Shown here: in pieces, positions 9,462 through 19,028 of the stretch | Layout of the letters: the number at the start of each line of letters is the position of its first letter | Numbering within the stretch: the stretch's first letter is position 1 | Source of the DNA: Thermithiobacillus plumbiphilus | GTDB taxonomy: Bacteria > Pseudomonadota > Gammaproteobacteria > Acidithiobacillales > Thermithiobacillaceae | Reading direction: 5' to 3' | NCBI RefSeq assembly: GCF_038070005.1 | Contig: NZ_JBBPCO010000003.1 | Span: 1-64,000, forward strand | Length of the DNA stretch: 64,000 nucleotides | The notes under the pieces: model-generated | What the model was told of the DNA's origin: nothing | Seen by the model: the letters and a program-made list of their open reading frames with translations, nothing else | Databases searched by the model: none | Program-made: the position numbers and the translations under genes

Positions 9462-10826
9462 ATGAATGCTTCACTTGATCAGAACATCCGCGCTCTCATC
9501 GTCGATGACGAACCGGCCATTCGCGAATTGCTGGCCTATACCCTGGAAGATATGGACCTGCAGGTCAGCCTGGCAGCCTCCGTGCAGGAAGCCAGGGCTC
9601 AGCTCGCGCAAGGCGACATCCAGTTCTGCCTGACCGACCTGCGTCTGCCGGACGGCAGCGGCCTGGAGATCGTCAGCGAGATCCAGAGCCGCTATCCGAA
9701 CATCCCTGTAGCTGTCATCACCGCCTTTTCCTCGGCGGATACCGCGGTGGAGGCCATGAAGGCCGGCGCCTTCGATTACGTTTCCAAGCCCATAGACGTC
9801 AACCGCCTGCGCTTGCTGGCGCGCAAGGCCCTGCAACTGGCCGGCGCCAAGCCGGCCGCTGAAAAATGTTCGGAAGATGCCTCCTGCCATCAGCATGCGG
9901 CCCGCATCCTCGGGGTTTCGCCAGCGATCACCCGCGTTCGGGAACAGATCCAGCGCCTCGGGCGCAGCATGGCCCCGGTGCATATTACCGGAGAATCAGG
10001 TACCGGCAAGGAACTGGTGGCCTGCGCCATCCATTCCGCCAGTCCGCGCGCCAGCGCGCCTTTCGTGCCGGTCAACTGTGGCGCGATTCCGGAAAATCTC
10101 ATCGAAAGCGAGTTCTTCGGCTACGAAAAGGGCGCTTTCACGGGTGCCACGCAGCGCCGCGCCGGGCTCTTCGAGGCGGCCAATGGCGGGACCCTGTTTC
10201 TGGACGAGGTCGCCGACCTGCCTCTGAACATGCAGGTCAAGCTGCTGCGCGCCATTCAGGAGCGCGCCGTGCGGGCCGTGGGCGCCACCCGGGAAGTCAC
10301 AGTGGACGTGCGCATCATTTCTGCGACGCATCAGGATCTGGCCCAGCTCGTGGCCCAGAAGCGCTTTCGCGAGGACCTTTATTACCGGCTCAATGTGATC
10401 CCGCTATCGGTACCGCCACTTCGGGAGCGCCGGGAGGACATTCCGGTCATTGCCGAGGCCCTGCTGCAGCGCGTTGCCGAGCGCCAGGGGCTCGGCAATC
10501 TGGCCCTCAGCCCGGCAGCACTCGCATGGTTGACGCATTATCCCTTTGCCGGCAACGTCCGCGAACTGGAGAACCTACTGGAGCGCGCCGCCGCCCTCTA
10601 CGAAGGCGACAGCATCGAACCTCATGACCTGCAGCCGCCCGGCACGAGCAACTCGGAAACTGCGGAGACGCCAGTCAATCTGGATGACACCATCGATGCC
10701 ACGGAAAAGCGCATCCTGCTCGATGCCTTGGAGCGCGCCAACGGCGTCAAGACCGAAGCGGCCCGGCTGCTGGGCATCAGCTTCCGCTCCTTCCGCTACC
10801 GGCTCAAGAAGCTGGAAATGCAGTGA
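9462..10826 (+). CDS. pilR: sigma54-dependent response regulator PilR
   Basis: PilR is the NtrC-type activator partnered with PilS; in Pseudomonas it turns on pilA with sigma54. The 454-residue product has a receiver domain with acidic pocket D15-D16, phospho-acceptor D59 (LTDLRLPD) and K109, an AAA+ domain with Walker A GESGTGKE at 177-184 and the sigma54-contacting GAFTGA loop at 224-229, and a Fis-type helix-turn-helix at the C terminus (TEAARLLGISFRSFRYRLKK). Its stop overlaps the GTG start of pilD. No pilA gene is in the window, so its main target is elsewhere. Confidence 0.95.
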   Translation: MNASLDQNIRALIVDDEPAIRELLAYTLEDMDLQVSLAASVQEARAQLAQGDIQFCLTDLRLPDGSGLEIVSEIQSRYPNIPVAVITAFSSADTAVEAMKAGAFDYVSKPIDVNRLRLLARKALQLAGAKPAAEKCSEDASCHQHAARILGVSPAITRVREQIQRLGRSMAPVHITGESGTGKELVACAIHSASPRASAPFVPVNCGAIPENLIESEFFGYEKGAFTGATQRRAGLFEAANGGTLFLDEVADLPLNMQVKLLRAIQERAVRAVGATREVTVDVRIISATHQDLAQLVAQKRFREDLYYRLNVIPLSVPPLRERREDIPVIAEALLQRVAERQGLGNLALSPAALAWLTHYPFAGNVRELENLLERAAALYEGDSIEPHDLQPPGTSNSETAETPVNLDDTIDATEKRILLDALERANGVKTEAARLLGISFRSFRYRLKKLEMQ

Positions 10827-11629
10827 TACCGTCCGCCAGCATGGCCGCCCCGCTGCTGTTTTCCATCGGGCTTCTGGGGCTGCTGATCGGCAGTTTTCTG
10901 AACGTGGTCATCCACCGCCTGCCCCGGCAGCTTTCAGTGGTCAGCCCGCCATCGAGCTGTCCGGCCTGTGGGCACCGCATCCGACCCTGGGAAAACATCC
11001 CGGTGCTGAGCTATCTCTTCCTGCGTGGCAAATGCGCCGGTTGCGCCAGCGGCATCAGTTGGCGCTATCCCGCAGTCGAGCTCTTCACGGCCGGCATGTC
11101 GGCCTTCACCGCCCTGCAACTGGGCTGGACCTGGGCGCTCTTGCCGGGACTGCTGCTCACCTGGGCCCTGATTGCGCTGACATTCATCGATCTCGACACG
11201 CAACTGCTACCCGATGCCATCACCAAGCCCGGCATCGTGCTGGGCATCATCGTCAATAGTGGCGCCTACCTGCTTGGCCATCCTCTCTTCGCCAGCCCAT
11301 TGGAGAGCATCCTCGGCGCCATCATCGGCTACGGCGTGCTCTGGCTGCTGGCCATGGCCTACCTCAAATTCTCCGGCCAGCACGGCATGGGCTTTGGGGA
11401 TTTGAAGCTTTTGGGGATGCTTGGCGCCTGGCTTGGCTGGACCGCGGTGCCGATGATTCTTTTTATCGCAGCCCTGCTCGGCGGCCTGATCGGCATTGCG
11501 CTTTTGCTGGCGGGCCGGGGCCGGCACCACGCCATCCCCTTTGGTCCCTATCTCGCGCTCGGCGGCTGGCTGATGCTGCTCTGGCCCAAGGAAATCATTC
11601 AGGGCTATTTCTCTCTGCTGGGGGGCTGA
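10823..11629 (+). CDS. pilD: prepilin leader peptidase / N-methyltransferase PilD
   Basis: PilD cuts and N-methylates type IV prepilins in the inner membrane. From the GTG that overlaps the pilR stop the product is 268 residues; ATG at 10841 would give 262. The zinc-binding cytoplasmic loop has C46, C49, C71 and C74 (CPACGHRIRPW and CAGC). Both catalytic aspartate motifs are present: DLDTQLLPD at 123-131 and GFGDLK with D193. Several membrane helices follow. The pilD-coaE-yacG order is the same as in pseudomonads. Confidence 0.96.
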   Translation: MIPSASMAAPLLFSIGLLGLLIGSFLNVVIHRLPRQLSVVSPPSSCPACGHRIRPWENIPVLSYLFLRGKCAGCASGISWRYPAVELFTAGMSAFTALQLGWTWALLPGLLLTWALIALTFIDLDTQLLPDAITKPGIVLGIIVNSGAYLLGHPLFASPLESILGAIIGYGVLWLLAMAYLKFSGQHGMGFGDLKLLGMLGAWLGWTAVPMILFIAALLGGLIGIALLLAGRGRHHAIPFGPYLALGGWLMLLWPKEIIQGYFSLLGG

Positions 11630-11630
11630 G

Positions 11631-12242
11631 ATGCTCTGCGTCGGCCTGACCGGGGGCATCGGCTGCGGCAAGAGCCGCGCGGCGCATGCCTTCGAGCGGC
11701 TCGGCGCGCACATTCTGGATGCGGATCTCATCGCCCGCGAGCTGGTCGCGCCCGGACACGAGAACCTGACGCGCATTCAATCCCGCTTCGGCCCGGACAG
11801 CATCCTGCCCGATGGCAGCCTGAACCGCCCGCTCCTGCGTTCGCGCGTCTTTTCCGACCCGGCTGACAAGGCCTGGCTCGAAGCCCTCCTGCACCCGCAG
11901 ATCCGCCAGCTCATGCGCGAACGCACCCGTCAGATTGGCAGGCGGACGCCTGCGGCGGTGGTCATGCAGGTGATCCCCTTGCTTGTTGAGATTGGCGCGC
12001 AGAAGGACGTGGATCGCGTGCTGGTGATCGATTGCAGCCCGGCGGTGCAATATCAGCGCGTGCTGGGGCGCGGCGGCTGGACGGCCAAGGATATCGAGGC
12101 CGCCATGGCCAGCCAGTGCCCGCGCGCCGAGCGCCTGCGCCATGCCGATGACATCATCGATAATGATGGCAGCCCGGCAGCACTCGAAGCCCAGGTCGCG
12201 CAACTGATGCTGCGATATCGCCAGTTGGCGGGCGCCGACTAG
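11631..12242 (+). CDS. coaE: dephospho-CoA kinase
   Basis: CoaE phosphorylates dephospho-CoA in the last step of coenzyme A synthesis. The 203-residue product has the P-loop GGIGCGKS at 8-15, the LDADLIAREL segment (DAD motif for substrate) and the lid-region sequence QCPRAERLRHADDIIDNDG near the C terminus. It starts two nt after pilD stops, so it is translated from the same message. Confidence 0.96.
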   Translation: MLCVGLTGGIGCGKSRAAHAFERLGAHILDADLIARELVAPGHENLTRIQSRFGPDSILPDGSLNRPLLRSRVFSDPADKAWLEALLHPQIRQLMRERTRQIGRRTPAAVVMQVIPLLVEIGAQKDVDRVLVIDCSPAVQYQRVLGRGGWTAKDIEAAMASQCPRAERLRHADDIIDNDGSPAALEAQVAQLMLRYRQLAGAD

Positions 12243-12323
12243 AACCCGGGCCAGTCGACCATCCTGGTTCGCCTCTGCTACACTGTCCGCAACGATCCAG
12301 CCAGGTAAATACCGAGACTTGCC

Positions 12324-12518
12324 ATGGAAAAAGCCAGGGGAAAGCCGGTCAGACGTCTCTGTCCGCGTTGTCGCCAGCCTGCCATCTGGGAAGGGAATCC
12401 CTACCGCCCCTTTTGCAGCGAGCGTTGCCGCCTGATCGATCTGGGTGCCTGGGCCAGCGAGGACTACCGCGTGCCCAGCACCGAAACCGCTCAGCCCCCA
12501 TACGAAGAGGATACGTAA
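12324..12518 (+). CDS. yacG: DNA gyrase inhibitor-type zinc protein YacG
   Basis: YacG is a small zinc-finger protein reported to bind gyrase B in E. coli. The 64-residue product carries the four zinc cysteines C13, C16, C31 and C35 (CPRCRQP and CSERC) followed by the family signature [16 protein letters not shown]. Its stop codon abuts the fbp ATG directly, so the two are probably co-translated. zapD (yacF), which often sits between coaE and yacG, is absent here; an 81-bp gap is found instead. Confidence 0.93.
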   Translation: MEKARGKPVRRLCPRCRQPAIWEGNPYRPFCSERCRLIDLGAWASEDYRVPSTETAQPPYEEDT

Positions 12519-13523
12519 ATGCAGATTGGCAAGACCCTGAAACAGTTCGCCCAGGAAGAAGCCCTGAATCACCCGGAGATTCCTGCGGATATCGCTTCGC
12601 TGCTGGACGATCTAGCGGTTGCCTGCAAGTACATCGGCAGCCTCGTGAACCGTGCCGGCCTTTTGGACATCCGCGGCGCGGCAGGCGCGGAAAACGTGCA
12701 GGGCGAGCAGCAGCAGAAGCTCGACGTCATCTCCAATGAGGCCATTCTGCAGGGCATGGCCCATACCGGGCACCTCGCCGGCATGGGTTCCGAGGAAATG
12801 GATGATCCCTGCCAGATCCCCAAGGGCGCGCGCCGGGGCGACTACCTGCTGCTTTTCGATCCGCTGGACGGCTCCAGCAACATCGACGTCAACATCAGCG
12901 TCGGCACCATCTTCAGCGTGCTCAAGGCCCCCGAAAGCGGCCGGGACGTGGTTGAAAAGGATTTTCAGCAGGCCGGCAGCAAGCAGGTCTGCGCCGGTTA
13001 TGCGGTATATGGTTCCTCGATCATGCTGGTCTATACCTCGGGCTTCGGCGTGAACGGCTTCACCCTGGACCCGAATATCGGCGAGTTCATCCTGACTCAC
13101 CCAAACATGCGCGTGCCGGCGGACAGCAAGGAATACGCCATCAACGCCAGCAATTACCGCTACTGGGAAAAACCCGTGCAGCGCTACATCGACGAGCTGG
13201 TGGCCGGCAAGACCGGCCCGCGCGGACAGGATTTCAACATGCGCTGGGTGGGTTCCATGGTGGCCGACGTGCACCGCATCATGAATCGCGGCGGCACCTT
13301 CATGTACCCCTTCGACACCAAGGACGCCAAGAAGCCCGGCAAGCTGCGCCTGATGTATGAAGCCAATCCGATGGCCTTTGTCATCGAACAGGCCGGCGGG
13401 GCGGCGACGGATGGGCGTACCCGCATCCTCGACATCCAGCCCGAGGGCCTGCATCAGCGCGTGCCGGTGATCCTGGGCTCGAAAAATGAAGTCGAGCGCG
13501 TGACCGGCTACCATCAGGATTAA
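12519..13523 (+). CDS. fbp: class I fructose-1,6-bisphosphatase
   Basis: Class I FBPase hydrolyses fructose-1,6-bisphosphate to fructose-6-phosphate for gluconeogenesis or, in autotrophs, the Calvin cycle. The 334-residue product has the metal-binding motif DPLDGSSN at 114-121 and a [15 protein letters not shown]-like active-site segment (here [15 protein letters not shown]). The N-terminal region is of the bacterial type. No other Calvin-cycle gene is in the window, so an autotrophic role is only a possibility. It ends the long + strand pil/housekeeping run. Confidence 0.95.
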   Translation: MQIGKTLKQFAQEEALNHPEIPADIASLLDDLAVACKYIGSLVNRAGLLDIRGAAGAENVQGEQQQKLDVISNEAILQGMAHTGHLAGMGSEEMDDPCQIPKGARRGDYLLLFDPLDGSSNIDVNISVGTIFSVLKAPESGRDVVEKDFQQAGSKQVCAGYAVYGSSIMLVYTSGFGVNGFTLDPNIGEFILTHPNMRVPADSKEYAINASNYRYWEKPVQRYIDELVAGKTGPRGQDFNMRWVGSMVADVHRIMNRGGTFMYPFDTKDAKKPGKLRLMYEANPMAFVIEQAGGAATDGRTRILDIQPEGLHQRVPVILGSKNEVERVTGYHQD

Positions 13524-13559
13524 TCCGCCGCAACACTAAGCCACAGCCTCCCCCAGTAA

Positions 13560-13588
13560 GGCAAATGCCGCATACCGCGGCATTTGCC
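13560..13588. repeat. perfect 12-bp inverted repeat between fbp and the sigma54 promoter
   Basis: Arms GGCAAATGCCGC and GCGGCATTTGCC flank a 5-nt spacer (ATACC). No T-tract follows, so it is a poor intrinsic terminator. It lies about 70 bp upstream of the -24 element at 13643, where a sigma54 activator could bind. Either an fbp transcript-end hairpin or an operator. Confidence 0.6.
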
Positions 13589-13642
13589 ACAATTCTGCCC
13601 CCTCCCGGTACGCCGATCCCAAGCAAAACCGCCACTTTTGGG

Positions 13643-13658
13643 TGGCACATCCTTTGCA
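13643..13658 (+). promoter_or_regulatory. sigma54 (-24/-12) promoter for the copper-type TonB receptor
   Basis: TGGCACATCCTTTGCA matches the sigma54 consensus TGGCAC-N5-TTGCA exactly. The GG of the -24 box (13644-13645) and the GC of the -12 box (13656-13657) are 10 bp apart, as required. Transcription would begin near 13669, 26 nt before the receptor ATG. A PspF-like activator gene is only 3 kb downstream. Confidence 0.8.
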
Positions 13659-13694
13659 ATCCCTCGGCAACATCAATAAGCCGTGGAGAAACGC

Positions 13695-15734
13695 ATGCCG
13701 CTTGCCCGATCAGTCATATTGAGCGCCCTTTTCGGCCTGCCTCTCGGGGTACATGCCGAGCAAAGCACCGTGCTGCCCGAAGTCACAGTGCAAGGTGATG
13801 CCCTTCCCGCGGACCAGCATATCCTAAGCAGTTCCGAAATCAGCGCGCGCGCACCCCAGGACAGCGCCGACCTGCTCAATACCGTGCCCGGTGCGGCGGT
13901 CAACCGCAACGGGCCACTGACCGGCATCGTGCAGCTGCGTGGGCTGGAAGGCGACCGGGTGGGCATCCGGGTGGACGACATGAGCATCACCCCGGCCTGC
14001 CCCAACCGCATGGACCCGCCCTTGCATTACATCGAGCCGCAGGCGCTGGAAATGCTCACGGTGATCCCCGGCATCGCGCCGGTCAGCACCGGCCCCGGCG
14101 CGCCGGCCGGCGTGGTGCTGGCGGAACGCAAGGGCGTGGAGCTGGGGCCCGACGCCAAATACCGGCCCGGCGGCGAACTGGGCCTCGGCCTGCGCAGCAA
14201 CAACGGCGCCGTCAATAGTTATCTGGCAGGGCAGCTGGCCAACGAGATCCAGGGCCTGCGCCTGTCCGGCAGCGCCGGCAAGGCCGCCGACACCCGCTTC
14301 CGCGGCGGTACCATCGCCGATACCGGCTACAGTTATCAGGCCGGCGACATCGACTATGCGCGCCGCCTGAGCCGCGGTCGCCTGGATCTCTCCGCCGGCC
14401 TGCACAACACCTGGGATGCCGGCACCCCGGCGCTGAGCATGGACATGATCTATGACAAGTCCCAGCGCTACCGGGCCAAGTACAGCGGCCAGGGACACGC
14501 TCCCTTCGCCCAGGTGGAAGCCAGCCTCTATCACCATCGGGTCGATCATCTGATGGACAACTACAGCCTGCGTTCCAACACCGGTATCCCCATGTTCGCA
14601 CCGGCCGCGTCCCGCGACACCGGCGGCAAATTCAGTTCGTCCCTGGTCGCCGGCGGCGGACTGACCACCCTCGGCGCGGATTTCCATGTCAACCGCTTCG
14701 ACGCCTACCAGCAGAACGCCACCACAGGCGCGGCCATGGACATGTTCAACAATGCCCGCAGCCAGGACCTCGGCCTCTTCTCGGAATGGTCGCGGGAGCT
14801 GGGCCGGCGCTGGGTCCTGGATCTCGGCGCGCGCCTGGACCGCTACCTGTCCGATGCCGACGCCATCGCCCGCAGCAACGCCATGACCAGCGCGGCAGCG
14901 GCCGCCTTCAATGCCGCCGAGCGCCGCCAGACGGACTGGAACTGGGATGCCACCGCCAAGCTGAGCTATCTGGCCCGTGCGGACCTCAGTTACAGCCTGG
15001 GCCTGGCCCGCAAGACGCGCTCGCCGAGCCTCCTGGAACGCTATCTCTGGACCCCCTTGGCCGCCAACGCCGGTCTCTCCGATGGCCGCCGCTACCTGGG
15101 CGACGTGAACCTGCGCCCGGAGCTGAGCTATCAGGCCAACCTCGGCCTCGACTGGCGTCCGCGGCAGGCGCTGCTCACCGTCAATCTCTTCTACAACCAG
15201 GTGCGAGACTACATCCAGGGCGCGCGCACCCCGGCCGCCATCGCCGCCGGCGCCGATGTGCTGCAGTTCGCCAATCTGGACCGGGTGATGCTCTATGGCA
15301 TCGATGGCCAGGGCCAGTATGAGCTCGGCAGCGCCTGGCGCCTGACCGGCCAGGCCGCCTATGTGCGTGGCCGCCAGCTGGGCGACGGCGACAGCCTGTA
15401 CCGGATCGCCCCGCTGTGGGGCACTGTGGGCCTCTGGCATCGGCGGCAGAGCTGGCAGGCGGGCCTGGAAACCCGCCTGGTCGCCCCTCAGAACGCCGTA
15501 GCGGGCTTCAACGGCGAGCAGCGGACGCCCGGCTACCAGATCCTGAACCTGCGTGCCCGCTTCACGCCGGCCCAGGCCTGGCAGCTGGATGCCGGTATCG
15601 AGAACCTGCTCAACCGTTACTACGTGGACCACCTGAACGGCATCAACCGGGTGGCGGGCAGCGACGTGCCGGTGGGCAGCAGGCTGCCCGGCGCCGGTAT
15701 CAACGTCTATCTGCAGGCGAGCTACCGCCTGTGA
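13695..15734 (+). CDS. TonB-dependent outer-membrane receptor, OprC/NosA copper type
   Basis: Outer-membrane gated barrel energised by TonB. The ATG at 13695 is preferred to the GTG at 13683 because GGAG (13685-13688) is well placed for it; this gives 679 residues. A Sec signal ends near VHA-EQ, a TonB box-like LPEVTVQG follows at 27-34, and the plug domain contains GAAVNRNGPLTGIVQLRGLEGDRVGI-type sequence. In the plug, C102 and M106 (CPNRMDPP) form the CxxxM copper-binding motif known from OprC of Pseudomonas. The C terminus ends in aromatic-rich strand YLQASYRL. Substrate copper is inferred from this motif. Preceded by a sigma54 promoter. Confidence 0.85.
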   Translation: MPLARSVILSALFGLPLGVHAEQSTVLPEVTVQGDALPADQHILSSSEISARAPQDSADLLNTVPGAAVNRNGPLTGIVQLRGLEGDRVGIRVDDMSITPACPNRMDPPLHYIEPQALEMLTVIPGIAPVSTGPGAPAGVVLAERKGVELGPDAKYRPGGELGLGLRSNNGAVNSYLAGQLANEIQGLRLSGSAGKAADTRFRGGTIADTGYSYQAGDIDYARRLSRGRLDLSAGLHNTWDAGTPALSMDMIYDKSQRYRAKYSGQGHAPFAQVEASLYHHRVDHLMDNYSLRSNTGIPMFAPAASRDTGGKFSSSLVAGGGLTTLGADFHVNRFDAYQQNATTGAAMDMFNNARSQDLGLFSEWSRELGRRWVLDLGARLDRYLSDADAIARSNAMTSAAAAAFNAAERRQTDWNWDATAKLSYLARADLSYSLGLARKTRSPSLLERYLWTPLAANAGLSDGRRYLGDVNLRPELSYQANLGLDWRPRQALLTVNLFYNQVRDYIQGARTPAAIAAGADVLQFANLDRVMLYGIDGQGQYELGSAWRLTGQAAYVRGRQLGDGDSLYRIAPLWGTVGLWHRRQSWQAGLETRLVAPQNAVAGFNGEQRTPGYQILNLRARFTPAQAWQLDAGIENLLNRYYVDHLNGINRVAGSDVPVGSRLPGAGINVYLQASYRL

Positions 15735-15784
15735 TCGTGGGCGGTCCGCTGGCAACGACTTCGATGATGTGGTGAGATAAGCAA

Positions 15785-16501
15785 ATGGAAATAACCAACC
15801 AGTTTCCCCTGCTCGCAGCCTTCATCGTCGGCCTACTGGGCGGCGTACATTGTGTGGGCATGTGCGGCGGCATCGTCGGCATGCTCAGCTTCAGTCTGCC
15901 ACCTGCTATTCGCAGCGACCCCTGGAAGCAGTTCCCCTATCTCCTGGGTTACAATGCCGGGCGCATTTTCTCGTATTCGATGGCGGGTCTGATTGCCGGT
16001 GGCTTGGGAGCGCTGGCGGCCGGCATCCTGCCGGTGCGCGCCGCGCAGGTGCTGCTCTTTGCCCTGGCCGCCCTGGTCATGATCGCACTCGGGCTCTATC
16101 TCGCCGGTATGGCACCGATGGTAAGCCGCATCGAGCACCTCGGGCGTCCGCTCTGGCGCCGTCTGGAACCGGTGAGCCGCAAGCTCCTGCCCGTCAAATC
16201 ACCTGGGCACGCGATGCTGCTTGGCACACTCTGGGGCTGGCTGCCCTGTGGGCTGGTGTACTCGGCACTGATCATGGCCGTGTCGGCGGGCTCGGCTTTG
16301 CAGGGCGGGCTCTTGATGCTGGCATTTGGACTCGGCACCCTGCCCACGGTGCTCACCATGGGCAGCCTGGCCGGCCTGCTGACCCAGTGGACGCGCCGGC
16401 CGCAGGTCCGGCGAGTCGCCGGCTTACTGATTGCCGGCATGGGCGTTTTGTCCCTGATGATGCTGGCCAGCAAGCTGATCCCCTCGGGTGCCGGCAGCTG
16501 A
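15785..16501 (+). CDS. TauE/SafE (DsbD_2-like) integral membrane protein
   Basis: A 238-residue polytopic inner-membrane protein with about six hydrophobic segments. The first carries HCVGMCGGIVG, with a His and two cysteines, and a later one WGWLPCGLVYSAL, the two signatures of the DsbD_2/SafE-type family. Relatives occur beside cbb3 oxidase maturation genes and have been linked to metal or thiol transfer across the membrane (family knowledge). It follows the copper-type receptor by 50 nt and may be transcribed with it, which makes a role in copper delivery plausible but unproven. Confidence 0.75.
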   Translation: MEITNQFPLLAAFIVGLLGGVHCVGMCGGIVGMLSFSLPPAIRSDPWKQFPYLLGYNAGRIFSYSMAGLIAGGLGALAAGILPVRAAQVLLFALAALVMIALGLYLAGMAPMVSRIEHLGRPLWRRLEPVSRKLLPVKSPGHAMLLGTLWGWLPCGLVYSALIMAVSAGSALQGGLLMLAFGLGTLPTVLTMGSLAGLLTQWTRRPQVRRVAGLLIAGMGVLSLMMLASKLIPSGAGS

Positions 16502-16502
16502 T

Positions 16503-17450
<948 letters not shown>

Positions 17451-17483
17451 GGTCTTCACCCCGTTTCGAATGGAGCTAGGATA

Positions 17484-17990
17484 ATGAAAATTGACACCCG
17501 GAAAAAGCTGCTGCGCAGCTTGCCGATCATTCTGCTGCTCGGTCTGGTCCTGCTGATTTTTCTGAACCGCGATCAACTGCGCCAGTTCATCGCCCTCACT
17601 CCCGGCGAGAACGTGCAGCAGCAGGCCGAATGCAACCTGGGGCGGCAGCCATGCACAGCGCAGGTGGCCGGCGGCGAGATAGAGGTCGCACTGCAACCGC
17701 GCCCACTGCATGCGATGGAGCAAGGTCAGTTACGCCTGCACACCCAAGGCATCGAGATTCGAGGCGCGCAGATTGACTTCACCATGGCGGATATGGACAT
17801 GGGCCTCAACCGATTTACCCTGAAACCCGCCGGAAACGGTCAGTGGCAGGCGGCCATCACCCTGCCGGTCTGCATGCAGGGATCGAGCGAGTGGATTGCC
17901 ACCCTGGCCCTGGAAGACGCCCAGGGCAAGCACTGGCAATTACGCTGGCCGCTGACGGTTGCAGCGAGCGCGTCAACGGCACACCAATGA
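17484..17990 (+). CDS. FixH/YtkA-like membrane-anchored periplasmic protein
   Basis: A 168-residue protein starting at ATG 17484 (GGAG at 17472). One N-terminal membrane anchor (SLPIILLLGLVLLIFL) is followed by a periplasmic domain with a cysteine pair (CNLGRQPC), a Met-rich turn (MADMDMGLNRF) and a later LPVC. The beta-sandwich pattern and the Met-rich turn resemble FixH/YtkA-like domains linked to oxidase or copper handling; the match is by eye and modest. It is transcribed divergently from the activator gene with a 33-bp gap. Its last codon lies one nt from the stop of the convergent Nudix-ThiE gene. Confidence 0.6.
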   Translation: MKIDTRKKLLRSLPIILLLGLVLLIFLNRDQLRQFIALTPGENVQQQAECNLGRQPCTAQVAGGEIEVALQPRPLHAMEQGQLRLHTQGIEIRGAQIDFTMADMDMGLNRFTLKPAGNGQWQAAITLPVCMQGSSEWIATLALEDAQGKHWQLRWPLTVAASASTAHQ

Positions 17991-17991
17991 G

Positions 17992-19008
17992 TCATGCAAG
18001 GGCCGCGAGATAGGCCGCAACCGCCTGCCCTGGATCATCGGCCTCCAGAATGCCGCCCAGCACGGCAATTCCGGCCGCACCGGCTTTCATCAGCTCCGGC
18101 ACGCGATCTGGACTGAGGCCCCCCAGCGCCAGCACCGGCACGCGGGTCTGCCTGACCAGCGCTGCAAAGCGGTCCAGGCCAAGCGTTGGCGCGCCCGGAT
18201 GCGAGGCGGTCGGATAGACCGGCGAGAGCAGCGCAAAATCCACGCCAGCGGCTTCGGCCGCCTGAAGCTCGGCCAGATCATGGCAGGATGCGCCCCACAG
18301 TCCGGTATGCGGTCCCAATACCTTGCCCTGCAGGGCCGCGAGCCGGCTGGCGGAGAGCTGGATGCCATCGGCTGGCACCTCTTCGAGCAGGGTAGGCGCG
18401 CCGTTGAGCAGCAGCTTCGCCTCATGCGCCCGGGTCAGGACCAGAACCTCGCGGGCGAGAGCCAGATAGGCAGCCTGATCAAGCGCCTTGGCACGCAACT
18501 GTATCCAGCGCACCCCGGCGCTCAATGCCTGTTCCAGTGTGGGCAGGAAGCACCCGGCCGGGCAACGCGCCGGGTCGGCAATCAGATACAGCGGGGGGCT
18601 TGGGAGCTTCGTTGAAGGCATGTTCTGCAAGGCCTCAATGATCGGGCGGTTGGCAGCGGGAAAACTCTGCGGATCGAGCTCATCAGGATGAAGCCAGCGC
18701 AAGGGCTGGCCCTCCAGCCCGCAAGGCTCGCCGCGAAATTGGTGCACCTTGCAGATTTGCAGGGCCACCTGCTTGTCCGGATAGGCAAAGGTCTGGGTGA
18801 ACCAGAAGCTGGCCGCAAGCACCTCAATGCCAAGCTCCTCGGCCAGTTCGCGGGCCAGGGCCTGCTCCAGACTCTCACCGGGCTCGATCTTGCCACCGGG
18901 AAACTCCCAGAGCCCGCCCTGATGGGCATCCTGGTGCCGGCGACTGACCAGTACCCGGCCATCGGCGCCCAGAATCACCCCGACCGCCACCTGCACCACG
19001 CTGCTCAT
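17992..19008 (-). CDS. Nudix hydrolase fused to thiamine-phosphate synthase-like domain
   Basis: The 338-residue product has a MutT-type Nudix domain (Nudix box GGKIEPGESLEQA-LARELAEELGIE at 38-62) joined to a ThiE-like TIM barrel from about residue 135 (WIQLRAK, KLLLNG, ADGIQLSASRL, LLSPVYPTASHPGAPTLG, LGGLSPDRVPELMKAGAAGIAVLGG). The MutT part probably cleans oxidised dGTP. Whether the ThiE part still makes thiamine phosphate is uncertain: this fusion is common in proteobacteria that also have a separate ThiE. It lies just after argJ on the same strand, 20 nt apart. Confidence 0.9.
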   Translation of the reverse strand: MSSVVQVAVGVILGADGRVLVSRRHQDAHQGGLWEFPGGKIEPGESLEQALARELAEELGIEVLAASFWFTQTFAYPDKQVALQICKVHQFRGEPCGLEGQPLRWLHPDELDPQSFPAANRPIIEALQNMPSTKLPSPPLYLIADPARCPAGCFLPTLEQALSAGVRWIQLRAKALDQAAYLALAREVLVLTRAHEAKLLLNGAPTLLEEVPADGIQLSASRLAALQGKVLGPHTGLWGASCHDLAELQAAEAAGVDFALLSPVYPTASHPGAPTLGLDRFAALVRQTRVPVLALGGLSPDRVPELMKAGAAGIAVLGGILEADDPGQAVAAYLAALA

Positions 19009-19028
19009 GTCAGGTAAACCTGTCCGGC

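Noticed and set aside
13824-15755. 643-codon open frame opposite the TonB receptor
   Set aside because: Shadow of the receptor gene; Gly/Ala/Gln-rich with no recognisable domain or start signal.
15735-15784. Second sigma54 promoter before the TauE/SafE gene (TGGCAACGACTTCGAT)
   Set aside because: The -12 half lacks TTGC, so only the -24 half matches.
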